The notes below the pieces were generated by a model. That model made no database searches and had not been told where the DNA came from. It was given only the letters and a program-made list of their open reading frames with translations. Both the position numbers and the translations under genes were made by a program. From Streptomyces sp. NBC_00273 (lineage in GTDB: Bacteria > Actinomycetota > Actinomycetes > Streptomycetales > Streptomycetaceae), in assembly GCF_036178145.1 (NCBI RefSeq), contig NZ_CP108067.1, forward strand, positions 9,811,001-9,875,000: a stretch of DNA of 64,000 nucleotides, written 5' to 3'. This document shows positions 7,736 through 17,184 of this stretch, one piece after another (within the stretch, counting starts at the first letter, position 1; each line of letters begins with the position of its first letter).

Positions 7736-8603
7736 GTGGGGCGTGGGGATCTTTCTGATGAACAGTGGTCGGTGCTGGAGTCGTTGCTGCCTGCGGCAGG
7801 AGTGAGCCGCAGGTCCGGGAACCGGCGGCGGTTGATCAATGGAGTTGGGTGGCGGGTCCGGACCGGTGTTCCGTGGCGGGATCTGCCGCGCGAGGACGGG
7901 CCCTGGCAGACCGTTTACGGGCTCTTTCTCCGCTGGCAGCGCGAGGGAGTCTGGGCCCGGATTCTCGCCTTGCTGCAGGCGAGGGCTGATGCGGCCGGGC
8001 TCATCACCTGGGAGGTGAACGTCGACTCCACGGTCTGCAGGGCCCATCAGCATGCTGCTGGTGCCCGCCGGACGGGGCTGGGCAGAAGGAGCCCCCGGGA
8101 GGGGGCGTGGTTGAGCCGGAGGATCACGGGCTTGGCCGGTCACGGGGCGGGTTCTCCACGAAGATCCATCTGGCGTGCGAGCAAGGTCAGAAGCCGTTGT
8201 CGTTGCTGGTCACGGCAGGTCAGCGGGGTGACAGCCCGCAGGTCGCGCCGGTCCTCGAAGTGATCCGGGTGCCCAAGGTCCGCGGTGGTCGTCCAAGGCG
8301 CAAGCCGCTGTGGGTGCTGGTGACAAGGCGTACTCTTCGCGCGCCAACCGTGCTTACCTGCGCAGACGCGGGATCCGCTGCACCATTGCCGAGCCGGTCG
8401 ACCAGGTCCGCAACCGCAAGCGCCGTGGCCGCTCCGGTGGCCGGCCGCCGGCCTTCGACCGGGAGGACTACAAGGCCCGCCACGCAGTCGAGTGCGGGAT
8501 CAGCCGCCTCAAGCAGCACCGGGCGGTCGCGACCCGGTATGAAAAGCTCGCCTGCCGCTTCGAGGCGACCGTCCAGATAGCCGCGATCCACCCGTGGCTG
8601 TGA
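7736..8603 (+). pseudogene. IS5-family transposase, broken by two frameshifts
   Basis: Three frames add up to one DDE transposase. Frame one (from GTG 7736) gives LSDEQWSVLESLLPA, GVPWRDLP and the first Asp in VNVDSTVCRAHQHAAGA. Near 8080-8100 the homology moves to the -1 frame ([34 protein letters not shown]). Near 8310 it moves again ([19 protein letters not shown] with the second Asp, [20 protein letters not shown] with Glu) to the stop at 8603. Relatives of this subgroup have a single open frame, so both shifts are read as mutations. I could not fix terminal repeats. Confidence 0.8.
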
Positions 8604-8675
8604 ACCAGCGGCCGCCCGCACGGCCGTGCCATCCTGATCACGGCATTGGGCAGCACATCTTCGGGGAGGGCTTCG

Positions 8676-8897
8676 GTGGCCGCCAGGTACTACTGTGCCG
8701 ACAGCGAGAAAGGCGACCACGTCGACGACCCGTCCGAGGACGCCCTGTTCATGCTGATCAGCGACCTGAACGACTCCGACAACACCTTCGTCGTGATCCA
8801 GCCCGACCAGGACGACCCCGTCTGGTTCGCCTCCGTCGCGTCCTGGACGAGGGCGGATACGAGGGCGAACGCCGCGACACCACCTAACAAAGCACTA
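8676..8897 (+). pseudogene. Small immunity-like protein, frameshifted and cut by an IS
   Basis: From GTG 8676 (GGGAGGG five bases upstream) the product starts VAARYYCADSEKGDHVDDP and reads through NDSDNTFVVIQPDQDDPVWF. Near 8835 homology passes to another frame (VLDEGGYEGERRDTT), and the gene is then cut at the CTAG target site of the IS element starting at 8902. The acidic N-terminus and overall pattern resemble Imm1-like immunity proteins common in Streptomyces; the family name is a guess. Confidence 0.5.
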
Positions 8898-8901
8898 CTA
8901 G

Positions 8902-9973
8902 GGCCTGTGTGATGTCTTGATCAGCTGCTGGGTTCTGCTCTCTGCACGGGCTGGAATCCGGTAGGAGTGGAGTTGTGACACGCAGTCAACTCACCGATGT
9001 CCAGTGGAAGTTCATCGAGCCGTACCTGCCGATCGGCAGGTACGGTCCGTATCCGGAGCGGTTGCGGGAGCAGCTCGAAGGGGTGATCTGGCGGTTCCGG
9101 TCCAGTGGGCAGTGGCGGGAGATGCCGGCCGAGTTCGGTCCCTGGGCCACTGTCTACGGGCGCTTACGCGTGTGGCGGGACGCTGGTGTGTTCACCGCCC
9201 TGCTGGAAGGCCTGATCGCCCAGGGGGTCAGCGTCGGAAGGACGGACTTGTCGCTGGTCAGCGTGGACTCCACCACGGTCCGCGCCCATCACGACGCTGC
9301 GGGGATGCGCGTCAGTAGGCACCTCATGAACGCCCTGGAGGAAGCCGTGCAGGAGCAGGAGACGGCCCGGCAAAAGGGGGCGGCACGGAGGAACAGAACG
9401 GACAGGACGATCGGCGGCGCATCCGGTGCAGACACAGGCTCCGTCTGAAGGAAGCCCTGCTCGGCAGGTTCAGGGGCGGGCTCACGAGCGAGATTCATCT
9501 CGCCGCGGACCGCCGGTGTCGTCCGCTCGCGCTGGTCCTGACCGTCGGGCAGGCCGGGGACAGCCCGCAGTTCATCCCCGTGCTCGCGAAGGTGAGGGTC
9601 CGTCTGCCGGTCGGCCGTCCCCGCACGACGCCCGGCGCGGTCGCCGCGGATAAGGCGTACTCGTCCCGCGGCAACCGCGCCTACCTGCGCAAACGTGGAA
9701 TCAAGGCCGTCATCCCGGAGAAACGGGACCAGGCCACCAACCGCAAGAAGAAGGGCGCCAGAGGCGGCCGGCCCATCGGTCACGACGCCGACCTCTACAA
9801 GGAACGGAACACCGTCGAACGGCTGATCAACAAGCTGAAGGCCTGGCGAGGCATCGCCACCCGCTACGACAAGACTCCAGGCAGCTATCTCGCCGGCCTC
9901 CACCTCCGCGCCGCCATGATCTGGATCGACGACCTACTCAAAACCGCCGACTGATCACGACATCACACAGTCC
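8902..9973 (+). mobile_element. IS5-family (IS427-type) insertion sequence with CTAG target duplication
   Basis: Left end 8902-8924 and right end 9951-9973 are inverted repeats of 23 bp with two mismatches (core TGTGTGATGTC). Each end is flanked by CTAG (8898-8901 and 9974-9977), the four-base target duplication common in this group. The 1072-bp element contains one transposase in two overlapping frames and has cut the small gene at 8676. Confidence 0.88.
8975..9954 (+). CDS. IS5-family transposase expressed by -1 frameshifting
   Basis: The zero frame runs 8975-9448 (SQLTDVQWKFIEPYLP, first Asp in LSLVSVDSTTVRAHHDAAG). The -1 frame continues to 9954 with GRFRGGLTSEIHLAAD, the second Asp in AVAADKAYSSRGNRAYLRKR and the Glu in ERNTVERLINKLKAWRG. 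The frames overlap at A AAG GGG (9373-9379), a canonical slippery heptamer in the correct phase; slipping there joins ARQK to GGGTEEQNGQ. The fused product would be about 326 residues with a complete DDE triad, so the gene is probably functional. Confidence 0.85.
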
Positions 9974-9994
9974 CTAGGGGTCGGGCCTGGAGTC

Positions 9995-10660
9995 CTAACC
10001 CAGACACCAGCCGCAAGGTAGCCAGCTGATCACGTGCTCGCCGCCGCCCGGGCCACGGCCCGTCAGCGAGGCGAGCGGCCCAGCGGTTCCCGCAAAGCCC
10101 ACCCTGCCCGTACCACCCGGCAGCCGGACGGCCGTGAACCGATCGGGTTCGCAGCACTCCTCGCCAACCTCGTCACCGACCGGGCTGCCTGGTGTGGTCC
10201 GGGCCGGGATGATGACGAGGGCGGTGGCGTCGTCGCGGTAGCCCGATTCGTTGGGCTCGGCTGCGGCGACGAGGGTGTCGGCGAGGTGTTGGGCGTCGTG
10301 CTGGTGTGTGCGGATGATGGCGTCGAGGTCGTCGGGTTCGATCTGGTTGTGGACCCCGTCGCTGGTCAGCACGACAAGGTGTCCGCAGGGGATGAGTGCA
10401 TGATGCGCCGTGGCGGGGGTGACATCCGCCAGGTGGGCCCGAATCTGAGAGGAGAACTCATCGGCGATCTCCTCCTCGATCCCGCACGCGGCGAGGTAGG
10501 CGGCGACCGTGTGGTCAGTGGTGTAGCGGGTGAGGAGCTGGAGCTGGGGGTCCCATCCGTAGGCGCGGGCATCACCGGCTCAGGCCAGCGTCGTCGGCTC
10601 ACCCGCCTGGACTCGGGCGACGACAGCGACGGCGCTCGGGCGTGCGCCGTCGTGTATGCG
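9995..10660 (-). pseudogene. PP2C-family Ser/Thr phosphatase, 5'-truncated with a nonsense codon
   Basis: The minus strand reads DGARPSAVAVVARVQAGEP, then TTLA, a TGA at 10580-10582 and, in the same frame, AGDARAYGWDPQLQLLTRYT through LVVLTSDGVHNQIEPDDLD and GYRDDATALVIIP. GDARAY and SDGVH and DDAT are PP2C motifs V, VIII and XI. Relatives have Trp or Val where TGA stands (TGG to TGA is one change). The N-terminal metal-binding motifs are absent beyond about 10660. It lies back-to-back with the Ser/Thr kinase at 11019, so a kinase/phosphatase pair has lost its phosphatase. Confidence 0.72.
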
Positions 10661-11018
10661 CGATCCGCACGCCACGCCGCTTGCGGCCGCCCCCGACCGG
10701 GTGCCGGAGGCTGAGCCTGGCCCGCTGCCCCGCTGTCCGGTGTGCGACGGCCCACCGGAGCGCATCTCCTGGCGCCAGCGCCCCGGCCAGCCGGGGCTCC
10801 TGCTCTTCGCCCCCTGCGGCCACCGCTGGTCCTCCCCGGCCCCACCGGTCGCCCCCACTGCGGGGTGCGCAGGATCCGCAGGGCCCGGCGCACGGGGGCA
10901 TGAGCCCGCCCACCCCCCTCCCGCCTCTGCCCGGTGGCCCGGCAGGAGGGGGCCTACCGCGCGAGCGGACCGCTTGATAGCGTCCGCGCACGTCGGGGCT
11001 GCTGAACCAGGGGGAACA
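10656..11018 (+). other. Open zinc-ribbon-like frame upstream of and in phase with the kinase
   Basis: The frame from ATG 10656 encodes MRDPHATPLAAAPDRV and then RCPVCDGPPERISW and LLFAPCGHRW, a CxxC...CxH zinc-ribbon pattern, followed by low-complexity Ala/Pro/Gly text that runs without a stop into the kinase frame. No ribosome site is evident. It may be the remains of a small zinc-ribbon gene, or a non-coding leader. Confidence 0.35.
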
Positions 11019-14000
11019 ATGCCCGAGTTACTCACCACCGAGGATCCGGAACGGATCGCCGGGTACTGGCTCGCCGCCCGCCTCGGCGCGGGCGGCCAGG
11101 GAACGGTGTACGAGGCGTATGACGAGGCGGGGCAACGCGTCGCGGTCAAGGTGCTGCGCCCCGAACTCGTCTCGCGCCCCGACATCGCGGGCCGGTTCGC
11201 CAAGGAGGTCCTCGCCGCGCAGCGCGTGGAGTCGTTCTGCACCGCGCGGGTGCTTGCGAGCGGCATCGATGGTAAACGGCCCTACATCATCAGTGAGTTC
11301 GTCCCGGGCCGCGACCTGCGCAGGGCGGTCCGCGACTCCGGCCCGCTCACCGGCGACGCGCTGGTCCGTCTTGCCACCGGGGTGGCCACCGCCCTGGCCG
11401 CGATCCACCGTGCGGGCGTCGTCCACCGGGACCTCAAGCCCGACAACATCCTCCTCGGCTCCGACGGCCCCCGCGTCATCGACTTCGGCATCGCACGGAC
11501 CGAGGACATGTCGCTCACCGCCACCGGACACCTCATGGGCACCCCGGGCTACATGGCCCCCGAGGTGCTGACCGGACAGCGCGCCGACGGCGCCGCCGAC
11601 GTGTTCGCCTGGGGCGCCGTGATGCTGTTCGCGGCCACCGGACGTGACCCCTTCCGCGGCGAGAACATCGGCGAGGTGGTCGTTCGGGTCACCGAACACC
11701 ACCCGGACCTCACCCCGTTGCCGCCCACGCTGCGCGACCTCGTGGGACGCGCCCTGGCCAAGTCGCCGACAGCCCGTCCCACTTCAACCGAGCTGCTCCT
11801 GCGGTTGCTGGGCGGCCCGGCCGACGAGGCCGACGCCGCCCTGCTCGCGGCGGGCCGGCGGACGGCCGGGCAGTTGCGCGACGCCACCGGGGGCGGCGCC
11901 GAGCCCGCGCTCGGTGCCGCCGCGGACGCGATGTACCAGCGGCTGCCGGAGCCGGTCCGGCAGGCCGTACGGGAGATCGTGCTCCGGCTGGCCGTGCCGG
12001 GCGGCGCCGCCGACGGCTCCCAGGACTCGATCCGTACCGCCGCCACCGCCGAATGGTTCGACGGCCGCCCGTACGAGGAACGCGCCGCGCTGCGCGACGC
12101 GTTCGACTCCCTCGCCGTCGCCCGGCTGCTGGTCCTGGAGGACGACACCGTGCGGCTCGCCAGCCTGGGCCTGCTGCGGGCCTGGGCACAGGCGCGTGCC
12201 TGGGTGGACTGGGACCGCGCCGCGCTGCTCCTGCTGCGCTGGCTCACCCAGGCCGCCGGGCACTGGGACGGGCAGGGCAGGCGGGCCGAGGACCTGCCGA
12301 CGGGAGGCGCCCTGGAGGCCGCGCGCGCCTGCGTGGCCGGGGCCCCCGACTGGCTCCGGGCCAGCCGCCTGGAAGGAGAGTTCCTTGAGGCCTGCCGCGT
12401 GGCGGCCGCGGTACGCCTCCGCCGCACCCGCCGGCTGCGCGTGGCCGGGGCCGCATTGTTGACCCTCGCGCTGGTGGCGGGCCTGGTCGCCTGGCAGCAG
12501 AAACGGGTCGGTGACGAACGCGCCCGCCAGGCGTCCGCCCGTACTCTGGCCTCCATCGCCGAGAGCCTGCGCACATCCGACCCGGAGACAGCGGCACTGC
12601 TGAGCGTGGCGGCCTGGCGGATCGCCCCGGTCGACGACGCGCGGGCGGCCCTCTACGGGTCGTTGGGGCAGGACGAGCGCGGGGTGGCCAACAACCAGGC
12701 GCGGGTGTCGACGGGTTTCTACGCGGACCACGCGGACATCCTGCTCGACGGCCGGACCTTGGCCGTCCTCAGCGCCCAGAAGGCCGTCGAGGTCTGGGAC
12801 GTCGTCAGCGGCGAGCGGACCGGCCGGGCCGAACTGCCCGAGGGGACACCGGACCTGCCGGCAGCCGTGGACCCCTCGGGGGCGGTCGCGGCCCAGAGCA
12901 TGGGCAAGGGCGTCCAGCTGATCGACCTGAAGAGCGGCAAGGCGGGTCGGCTGCTCCTTCCGGACCACGCCACACCCCGCGTCCTCGCGCTCTCCCGGGG
13001 GGCCGGCCTGATCGCGATCGCCACCAGCACCGAGGTGGTCCTCGTCGACGGCCGCACCGGGCAGACGGTGCTGGGAGTGCCCGGGGACGGCTCCGCCGCC
13101 TTGTCGGAGGACGGAGCGACCTACGCCTACTGCCTGTCGGGCCGGCCCGTGCAGTTGTACTCCCTCGCCACCCGGCGGACCACGGAACTGGTGCAGCAAC
13201 CCCCCCACTCCACGGCCACCTGTGAGCGCAACCAGGGTTTGGACTTCAGCGCGGACGGCAAGCGCCTGATCCACACGAACACCAGCGGCATGTCCACGCT
13301 CTGGGACGTGTCCTCCCGCACCGTGGTACGCGAGATCACCGCGAAGTCGGTGGCGGCCCTGAGCCCGGACGGCACCCTGGCCGTCGAGGCCACGGACACC
13401 CAGCTGATCGTGTGGGCGGACCACGGCGCCGCTCCGTCGTCCGTCCTGCTCACCTATCCCCGGCTGGAGACGGACGGGAAGCCCATGCCCCTGTCCCTCG
13501 CCTTCGACGCGGAAACCCGGGTGCTGCGGTACGTGACCAGGGACCGTCAGGTCCGCTCTCTGGACCTGACGTACGGACTCCAGGACGTGGCCTCCAAGAC
13601 GAATCTGGCGGATGCGCTGTTTGCTCCGGACGCGCGGACGCTCGCGACCGCGGGCACCACGGAAGCCGGTACGGAGGACCGAATGCGCCTGTGGACCACA
13701 GCTGACGGCGCGGTACGCGACCTGTCGGACACTCCGATGGCGTACACCGGCACGGTGGCCGACGACGACGATGACGGCGTGTGGACCTACTCGCGCGACG
13801 GGCGGCTGCTGGCCACCGAGGTGCTGGGGACCGGCGGCGCAGACGACGCGACGCGCCTGAGGGTGTGGGACACCCGGGACAACCGGCTGCGCACCGAGCT
13901 GACCCTGCTGCCGGCTTCCGTGCAGTTCGTCAGCGGCTTCGAGTTCACGCCGGACGGGAAGCAGCTCGCCGTGGCGGTGGAGGGACCAAACCGTTCCCGT

Positions 14001-14636
14001 GCCGTCCAGCTGTGGGACGTGGAGTCCGGCAAGCAGGCGTACGAGATCAAGGACGCCGGCGCAACCAACCTCGCGATGAACCCCAATGGTTCCCTCCTGG
14101 TCACTTCGGCGGGCGAGCGGGTGGACCTGGCCACCCGCACCGTCGAGCGCGACGTCCTGGGCCCCGGCGTCATCCAGGACCTGGAGTTCAGCGACGACGG
14201 CTCGGTGCTGGCGGTCAGTCTGCTCAGAGGCGCCGTGACCCTCTGGGACGGCACCGGCCGCCGCCGCCTTGGCGGCCTGTCGAGTACGGCGTCCACCCGC
14301 GGGGACGACTTCGGTGGCCGGGTGGCGAGGCTCCGCTTCTCCCACGACGGCAAGACCCTGGCCGCCATCGTCGGCGACAGCCGGATCCAACTGTGGGACG
14401 TCCCCACCCGCCGCCGCCTCGGCGACCCGCTCCGCGGCTCGGCCGGGCTGCTGCGGGCCCTCGCCTTCGACCCCCGGGGCCGACTGCACGTTTCCTCCTC
14501 GTACCACCCGCACCGCGTCTTCGACCTCGACCCCAATGCCGTCGTGAGTGCGCTGTGCGAGCGCGTCGGCAGGAACCTCACCCGCGAGCAGTGGGAGGAG
14601 AACGTGCCCGACCTGCCCTATCGCGCGGTCTGCTGA
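11019..14636 (+). CDS. Membrane Ser/Thr protein kinase with WD40 repeats
   Basis: A 1205-residue Hanks-type kinase. The start ATG 11019 follows AGGGGGAAC and precedes the kinase domain (about residues 15-265): glycine loop ARLGAGGQGTVYEAY, VAVKVLRPE lysine, catalytic HRDLKPDN near residue 136, DFGIAR, GTPGYMAPE. A helical region (nSTAND-like, AEWFDGRPYEERAALRDAF) leads to one membrane segment near residues 474-492 (LLTLALVAGLVAW). The outer or C-terminal part from about 560 is a series of WD40 blades with LWDV/VWDT signatures. Such proteins signal from the envelope in Streptomyces. The adjacent PP2C gene is dead. Upstream neighbours give no operon. Confidence 0.93.
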   Translation: MPELLTTEDPERIAGYWLAARLGAGGQGTVYEAYDEAGQRVAVKVLRPELVSRPDIAGRFAKEVLAAQRVESFCTARVLASGIDGKRPYIISEFVPGRDLRRAVRDSGPLTGDALVRLATGVATALAAIHRAGVVHRDLKPDNILLGSDGPRVIDFGIARTEDMSLTATGHLMGTPGYMAPEVLTGQRADGAADVFAWGAVMLFAATGRDPFRGENIGEVVVRVTEHHPDLTPLPPTLRDLVGRALAKSPTARPTSTELLLRLLGGPADEADAALLAAGRRTAGQLRDATGGGAEPALGAAADAMYQRLPEPVRQAVREIVLRLAVPGGAADGSQDSIRTAATAEWFDGRPYEERAALRDAFDSLAVARLLVLEDDTVRLASLGLLRAWAQARAWVDWDRAALLLLRWLTQAAGHWDGQGRRAEDLPTGGALEAARACVAGAPDWLRASRLEGEFLEACRVAAAVRLRRTRRLRVAGAALLTLALVAGLVAWQQKRVGDERARQASARTLASIAESLRTSDPETAALLSVAAWRIAPVDDARAALYGSLGQDERGVANNQARVSTGFYADHADILLDGRTLAVLSAQKAVEVWDVVSGERTGRAELPEGTPDLPAAVDPSGAVAAQSMGKGVQLIDLKSGKAGRLLLPDHATPRVLALSRGAGLIAIATSTEVVLVDGRTGQTVLGVPGDGSAALSEDGATYAYCLSGRPVQLYSLATRRTTELVQQPPHSTATCERNQGLDFSADGKRLIHTNTSGMSTLWDVSSRTVVREITAKSVAALSPDGTLAVEATDTQLIVWADHGAAPSSVLLTYPRLETDGKPMPLSLAFDAETRVLRYVTRDRQVRSLDLTYGLQDVASKTNLADALFAPDARTLATAGTTEAGTEDRMRLWTTADGAVRDLSDTPMAYTGTVADDDDDGVWTYSRDGRLLATEVLGTGGADDATRLRVWDTRDNRLRTELTLLPASVQFVSGFEFTPDGKQLAVAVEGPNRSRAVQLWDVESGKQAYEIKDAGATNLAMNPNGSLLVTSAGERVDLATRTVERDVLGPGVIQDLEFSDDGSVLAVSLLRGAVTLWDGTGRRRLGGLSSTASTRGDDFGGRVARLRFSHDGKTLAAIVGDSRIQLWDVPTRRRLGDPLRGSAGLLRALAFDPRGRLHVSSSYHPHRVFDLDPNAVVSALCERVGRNLTREQWEENVPDLPYRAVC

Positions 14637-15123
14637 CTGATTGCCACGTGCAGAATGGTGTTCAAAGATGCTCTATGTCGGCTGACTTCGAGCATCTTCC
14701 TTCAAACGGGCCCACCTGGGCGCGATCTTGCCGGGAGCATGCCAAGGAGCTGTGTCTGTGTCCGTGGAACGGACCGCACGAGGAGCTGCCCCATGAGACT
14801 GCCCAGCATCCGCAGGAGCCAGCGCCGACACGCCGGTGGCCGACGACGAGCCGGCCCCGATCGAGCAGCCCGCGTCGAGCGCCGCTGCCAAGCGGATGAC
14901 TCCCACGCTGCGGCGCTGCGCCGGGCCCGAGCCGAGCGGGCCCAACGCTCCGGAGGAGCGGTCAGGCTGCCTCGGCTGGCACCACTCAGGACGACGGCTT
15001 GATCCTTGCTGGTAGGCGATGGCCCACACCGTCAGGGCGACAAGGGGGGCAGCCGCCGTTTCCAATGGAAACGGCGGCCCCTGCGCGGCAGCAGCCCTAA
15101 TCACGTACCGCCGTGTTTCATAA
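14637..15123. other. Intergenic region, no supported gene apart from a terminator
   Basis: Short frames such as the one beginning MRLPSIRRSQRRHAG near 14793 are Arg/Ala-rich without homology or conserved start. The right part (15052-15120) is the original 3' flank of the DUF6082 gene before the IS inserted. Confidence 0.5.
15052..15078 (-). terminator. Hairpin terminator displaced from the DUF6082 gene by an IS
   Basis: GCCGCCGTTTCCA and TGGAAACGGCGGC are perfect 13-base inverted copies around one base. In the reconstructed uninterrupted locus it falls about 40 nt after the DUF6082 stop on the minus strand. Confidence 0.75.
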
Positions 15124-16022
15124 GAGCTCGTAACACGATCTTGATGAGATGTCCTGGTCAGCCGTGACCGGTGTGACGATTCAGCCGTTCGTGGTGGTGT
15201 GAGTACTCGGCCGTGGATCGTGGACGACGACTTGTGGGCACTGATCGAGCCGCTGCTGCCGCCCTGGCCGACGAGGTCACCAGGGCCGCGGCCGGTAGCT
15301 GACCGGTTGTGTCTGCAAGGCATCCTGTACGTGCTCTGCAACGACATCGCCTGGCAACTCCTACCACCTGAGCTGGGATTCGGGTCCGGGCAGACCTGCT
15401 GGCGGCGCCTGGAGCGGTGGCAGCAGGCCGGGGTCTTCGACCAGCTGCATCGGATCCTGCTCGCCGAGTTGAATGCGGCCGGCCGGCTCGACTGGTCCAG
15501 GGCCTGCGTGGACGGCTCCCACATCCGTGCGAAAAAGGGGGAGCCGACACCGGTCCGTCGCCGGTCGACCGGCGGAAGACAGGCAGCAAACACCACCTGA
15601 TCTGCGACGGACGCGGCACTCCGCTCAAAGTCATCACGACTGCGGCGAACGTCAATGACGTCACCCAGACTCTCGCCCTGGTCGACGGCATCCCACCGGT
15701 GGCGGGCCGCCCCGGCCGGCCCCGCCGACGTCCCGATGCTCTGCTCGGGGACAAGGGCTACGACTCCAACGCCAACCGTGATGAGCTGCGTAAACGCCGG
15801 ATCCTGCCCGTCATCTCCCGCAAGGGATCCCCGAACATCAAGGGCATGGGCAAGCTCCGCTACGTCGTGGAACAGACCTTCGCCCTGCTCCATCAGTTCA
15901 AACGACTCGCCGTCCGGTGGGAACGGCGCACCGAGCTCCACGACGCGTTTGTCTCCCTCGCTTGCAGCCTCATCTGTTGGCGACGCCTCAACAAGCCCAC
16001 CTCATGATCGTGTTACGAGCTC
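15124..16022 (+). mobile_element. IS5-family insertion sequence with TAA target duplication
   Basis: GAGCTCGTAACACGATC at 15124-15140 is repeated inverted at 16006-16022, and TAA flanks both ends (15121-15123, 16023-16025). The 899-bp length, TNA-type duplication and two-frame transposase match the IS5/IS1031-like group. Confidence 0.9.
15199..16007 (+). CDS. IS5-family transposase expressed by -1 frameshifting
   Basis: The zero frame 15199-15600 encodes MSTRPWIVDDDLWALIEPLL, the helix-turn-helix and the first Asp in RACVDGSHIRAKKG. The -1 frame continues TGSKHHLICDGRGTPLKVIT, second Asp in ALLGDKGYDSNANRDELR and Glu in RYVVEQTFALLHQFKRLAVR to the stop at 16007. Overlap contains A AAG GGG at 15534-15540, in phase for -1 slippage exactly where the homology changes frame. 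The fused protein is about 269 residues. The intact ends and open frames suggest a recent, possibly active copy. Confidence 0.87.
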
Positions 16023-16775
16023 TAAGCGACCGCCCAGTTCGCCGACAGGGCTCGTGATGCCTCTTTCCGACTGACTGTCATCTGTTATGAGCTCTGGGGG
16101 TTCAAGGTCGGTGCCCGCGTCGGTGAAGTAGTCAGCTGCCGGCACTGCAGGTCCTGCATTGACAGCGGCTTGGTAGCTCTCCTCGACTAGGTCGGCGAAC
16201 GCCGCAGCGCGTCGCTGCCGCCCTCCTATGGCGCCGCGAAGCCAGTCGTGGCGGCCGTATTCCCAATGCGCTCTTCCTACTTCGCCGCGAAAATGCCGCT
16301 CAAGCGTATACCTGAGCATGGAATCATCCACGTCTCCCAGTTGATACGCGGCGTACCATCTACCCATGATCAGATTGGCGAAAATGATCTGCCGATACCG
16401 CTCGAATGGCATTGGAGTGTTTGGCGGTTCCAGACATTCCGCCAGGGCCCGATCTCCCATCGTTAGATAGATCATCTGCCTATGGGTAGACCTGTCCCGT
16501 TCATCTCTGGCAGCCTTTGTCTGCTGCGCTTGAAACGTGAGCGAGACCACAACGCCAGTCAGAGCAATTCCGGAAATCAGCACCGACGCCGCACTGAAGG
16601 CCTGTGCACGGTTGTCGATGAGTCTGAACACCAAGACCAGAAGCGCTGAAAGCAGGGCCACCGCCAAGATCGCAAAGGCTAGAGTCCTACGAGGAATCAT
16701 TGCAATAGAATCCCATACCACTGCATAGATTTCAGCCCAATCGCCTGTGCTGCCAGGAGAAGGCGCCTCGAACAA
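16002..16775 (-). CDS. DUF6082-family membrane protein with IS-altered C-terminus
   Basis: A 257-residue protein starting at TTG 16775 (no better start in frame). Two membrane segments lie at about residues 29-50 and 59-80 (LAFAILAVALLSALLVLVF; SAASVLISGIALTGVVVSL), followed by a cytoplasmic domain with RQMIYLTMGDRALAECL and RHFRGEVGRAHWEYGRHDW, the pattern of the uncharacterised DUF6082 family. The last six codons and stop (ELVTRS) come from the inverted repeat of the IS at 15124. Removing the IS restores CGC TTA TGA, ending ...GGRL. The body is intact, so function is probably kept. Confidence 0.75.
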   Translation of the reverse strand: MFEAPSPGSTGDWAEIYAVVWDSIAMIPRRTLAFAILAVALLSALLVLVFRLIDNRAQAFSAASVLISGIALTGVVVSLTFQAQQTKAARDERDRSTHRQMIYLTMGDRALAECLEPPNTPMPFERYRQIIFANLIMGRWYAAYQLGDVDDSMLRYTLERHFRGEVGRAHWEYGRHDWLRGAIGGRQRRAAAFADLVEESYQAAVNAGPAVPAADYFTDAGTDLEPPELITDDSQSERGITSPVGELGGRLELVTRS

Positions 16776-17184
16776 CAGAGGGATAGCCTGGAAACCATCC
16801 CCTTTGTTCCCTTGAGTGCCACCCGACTCAGGACTGTCGCGATTGCTCAGCTGATCGATGCCGTGAGCTGTTGCCGCAGGGCCTCGGCAAAGTGAGACAT
16901 CGTCCTATTTGTAGTGTATTGAGGCCGCGTTCTCGCCTGCGACCGCCAGGTGGGTGCGGGCCGAGACGCTGGAGAAGGACTTGCCGCCCGGCCCCGGCGG
17001 TGAACTCATTTATCTCGCTGGAGCAGTCTCCCGGGACACCGCTCATGGCCCCGTGACCACGACAGTCAGGCCCGCCGGTGGTATTACTCCAAGGCCCGGG
17101 TCGCCCCCGTCCTGGTCGACTACAGGGCGGCAAACACTCAACGCGCCAGGTCAGTTGGCCGCGAATGTGTCCTACTGTTCTGAA
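16776..17184. other. Intergenic region with short unassigned frames
   Basis: A minus-strand 17-codon frame (MSHFAEALRQQLTASIS, start near 16904) and a plus-strand stretch VRAETLEKDLPPGPGGELIY near 16950-17010 look like gene scraps but cannot be assigned. No promoter or hairpin was recognised. Confidence 0.4.

Noticed and set aside
8080..8110. Programmed frameshift in the first IS5 (7736)
   Set aside because: No slippery heptamer is in phase at the switch, and a second, later frame change shows that the gene is simply mutated.
11784..14513. A 909-codon open frame on the minus strand opposite the kinase
   Set aside because: Its text is Gly/Gln/Val-rich without any family motif and it mirrors the GC-biased kinase gene; a shadow frame.
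16850..16904. 17-codon frame MSHFAEALRQQLTASIS on the minus strand
   Set aside because: It could be the start of a cut gene, but it is too short and has no recognised relative, so it is only mentioned in the intergenic entry.
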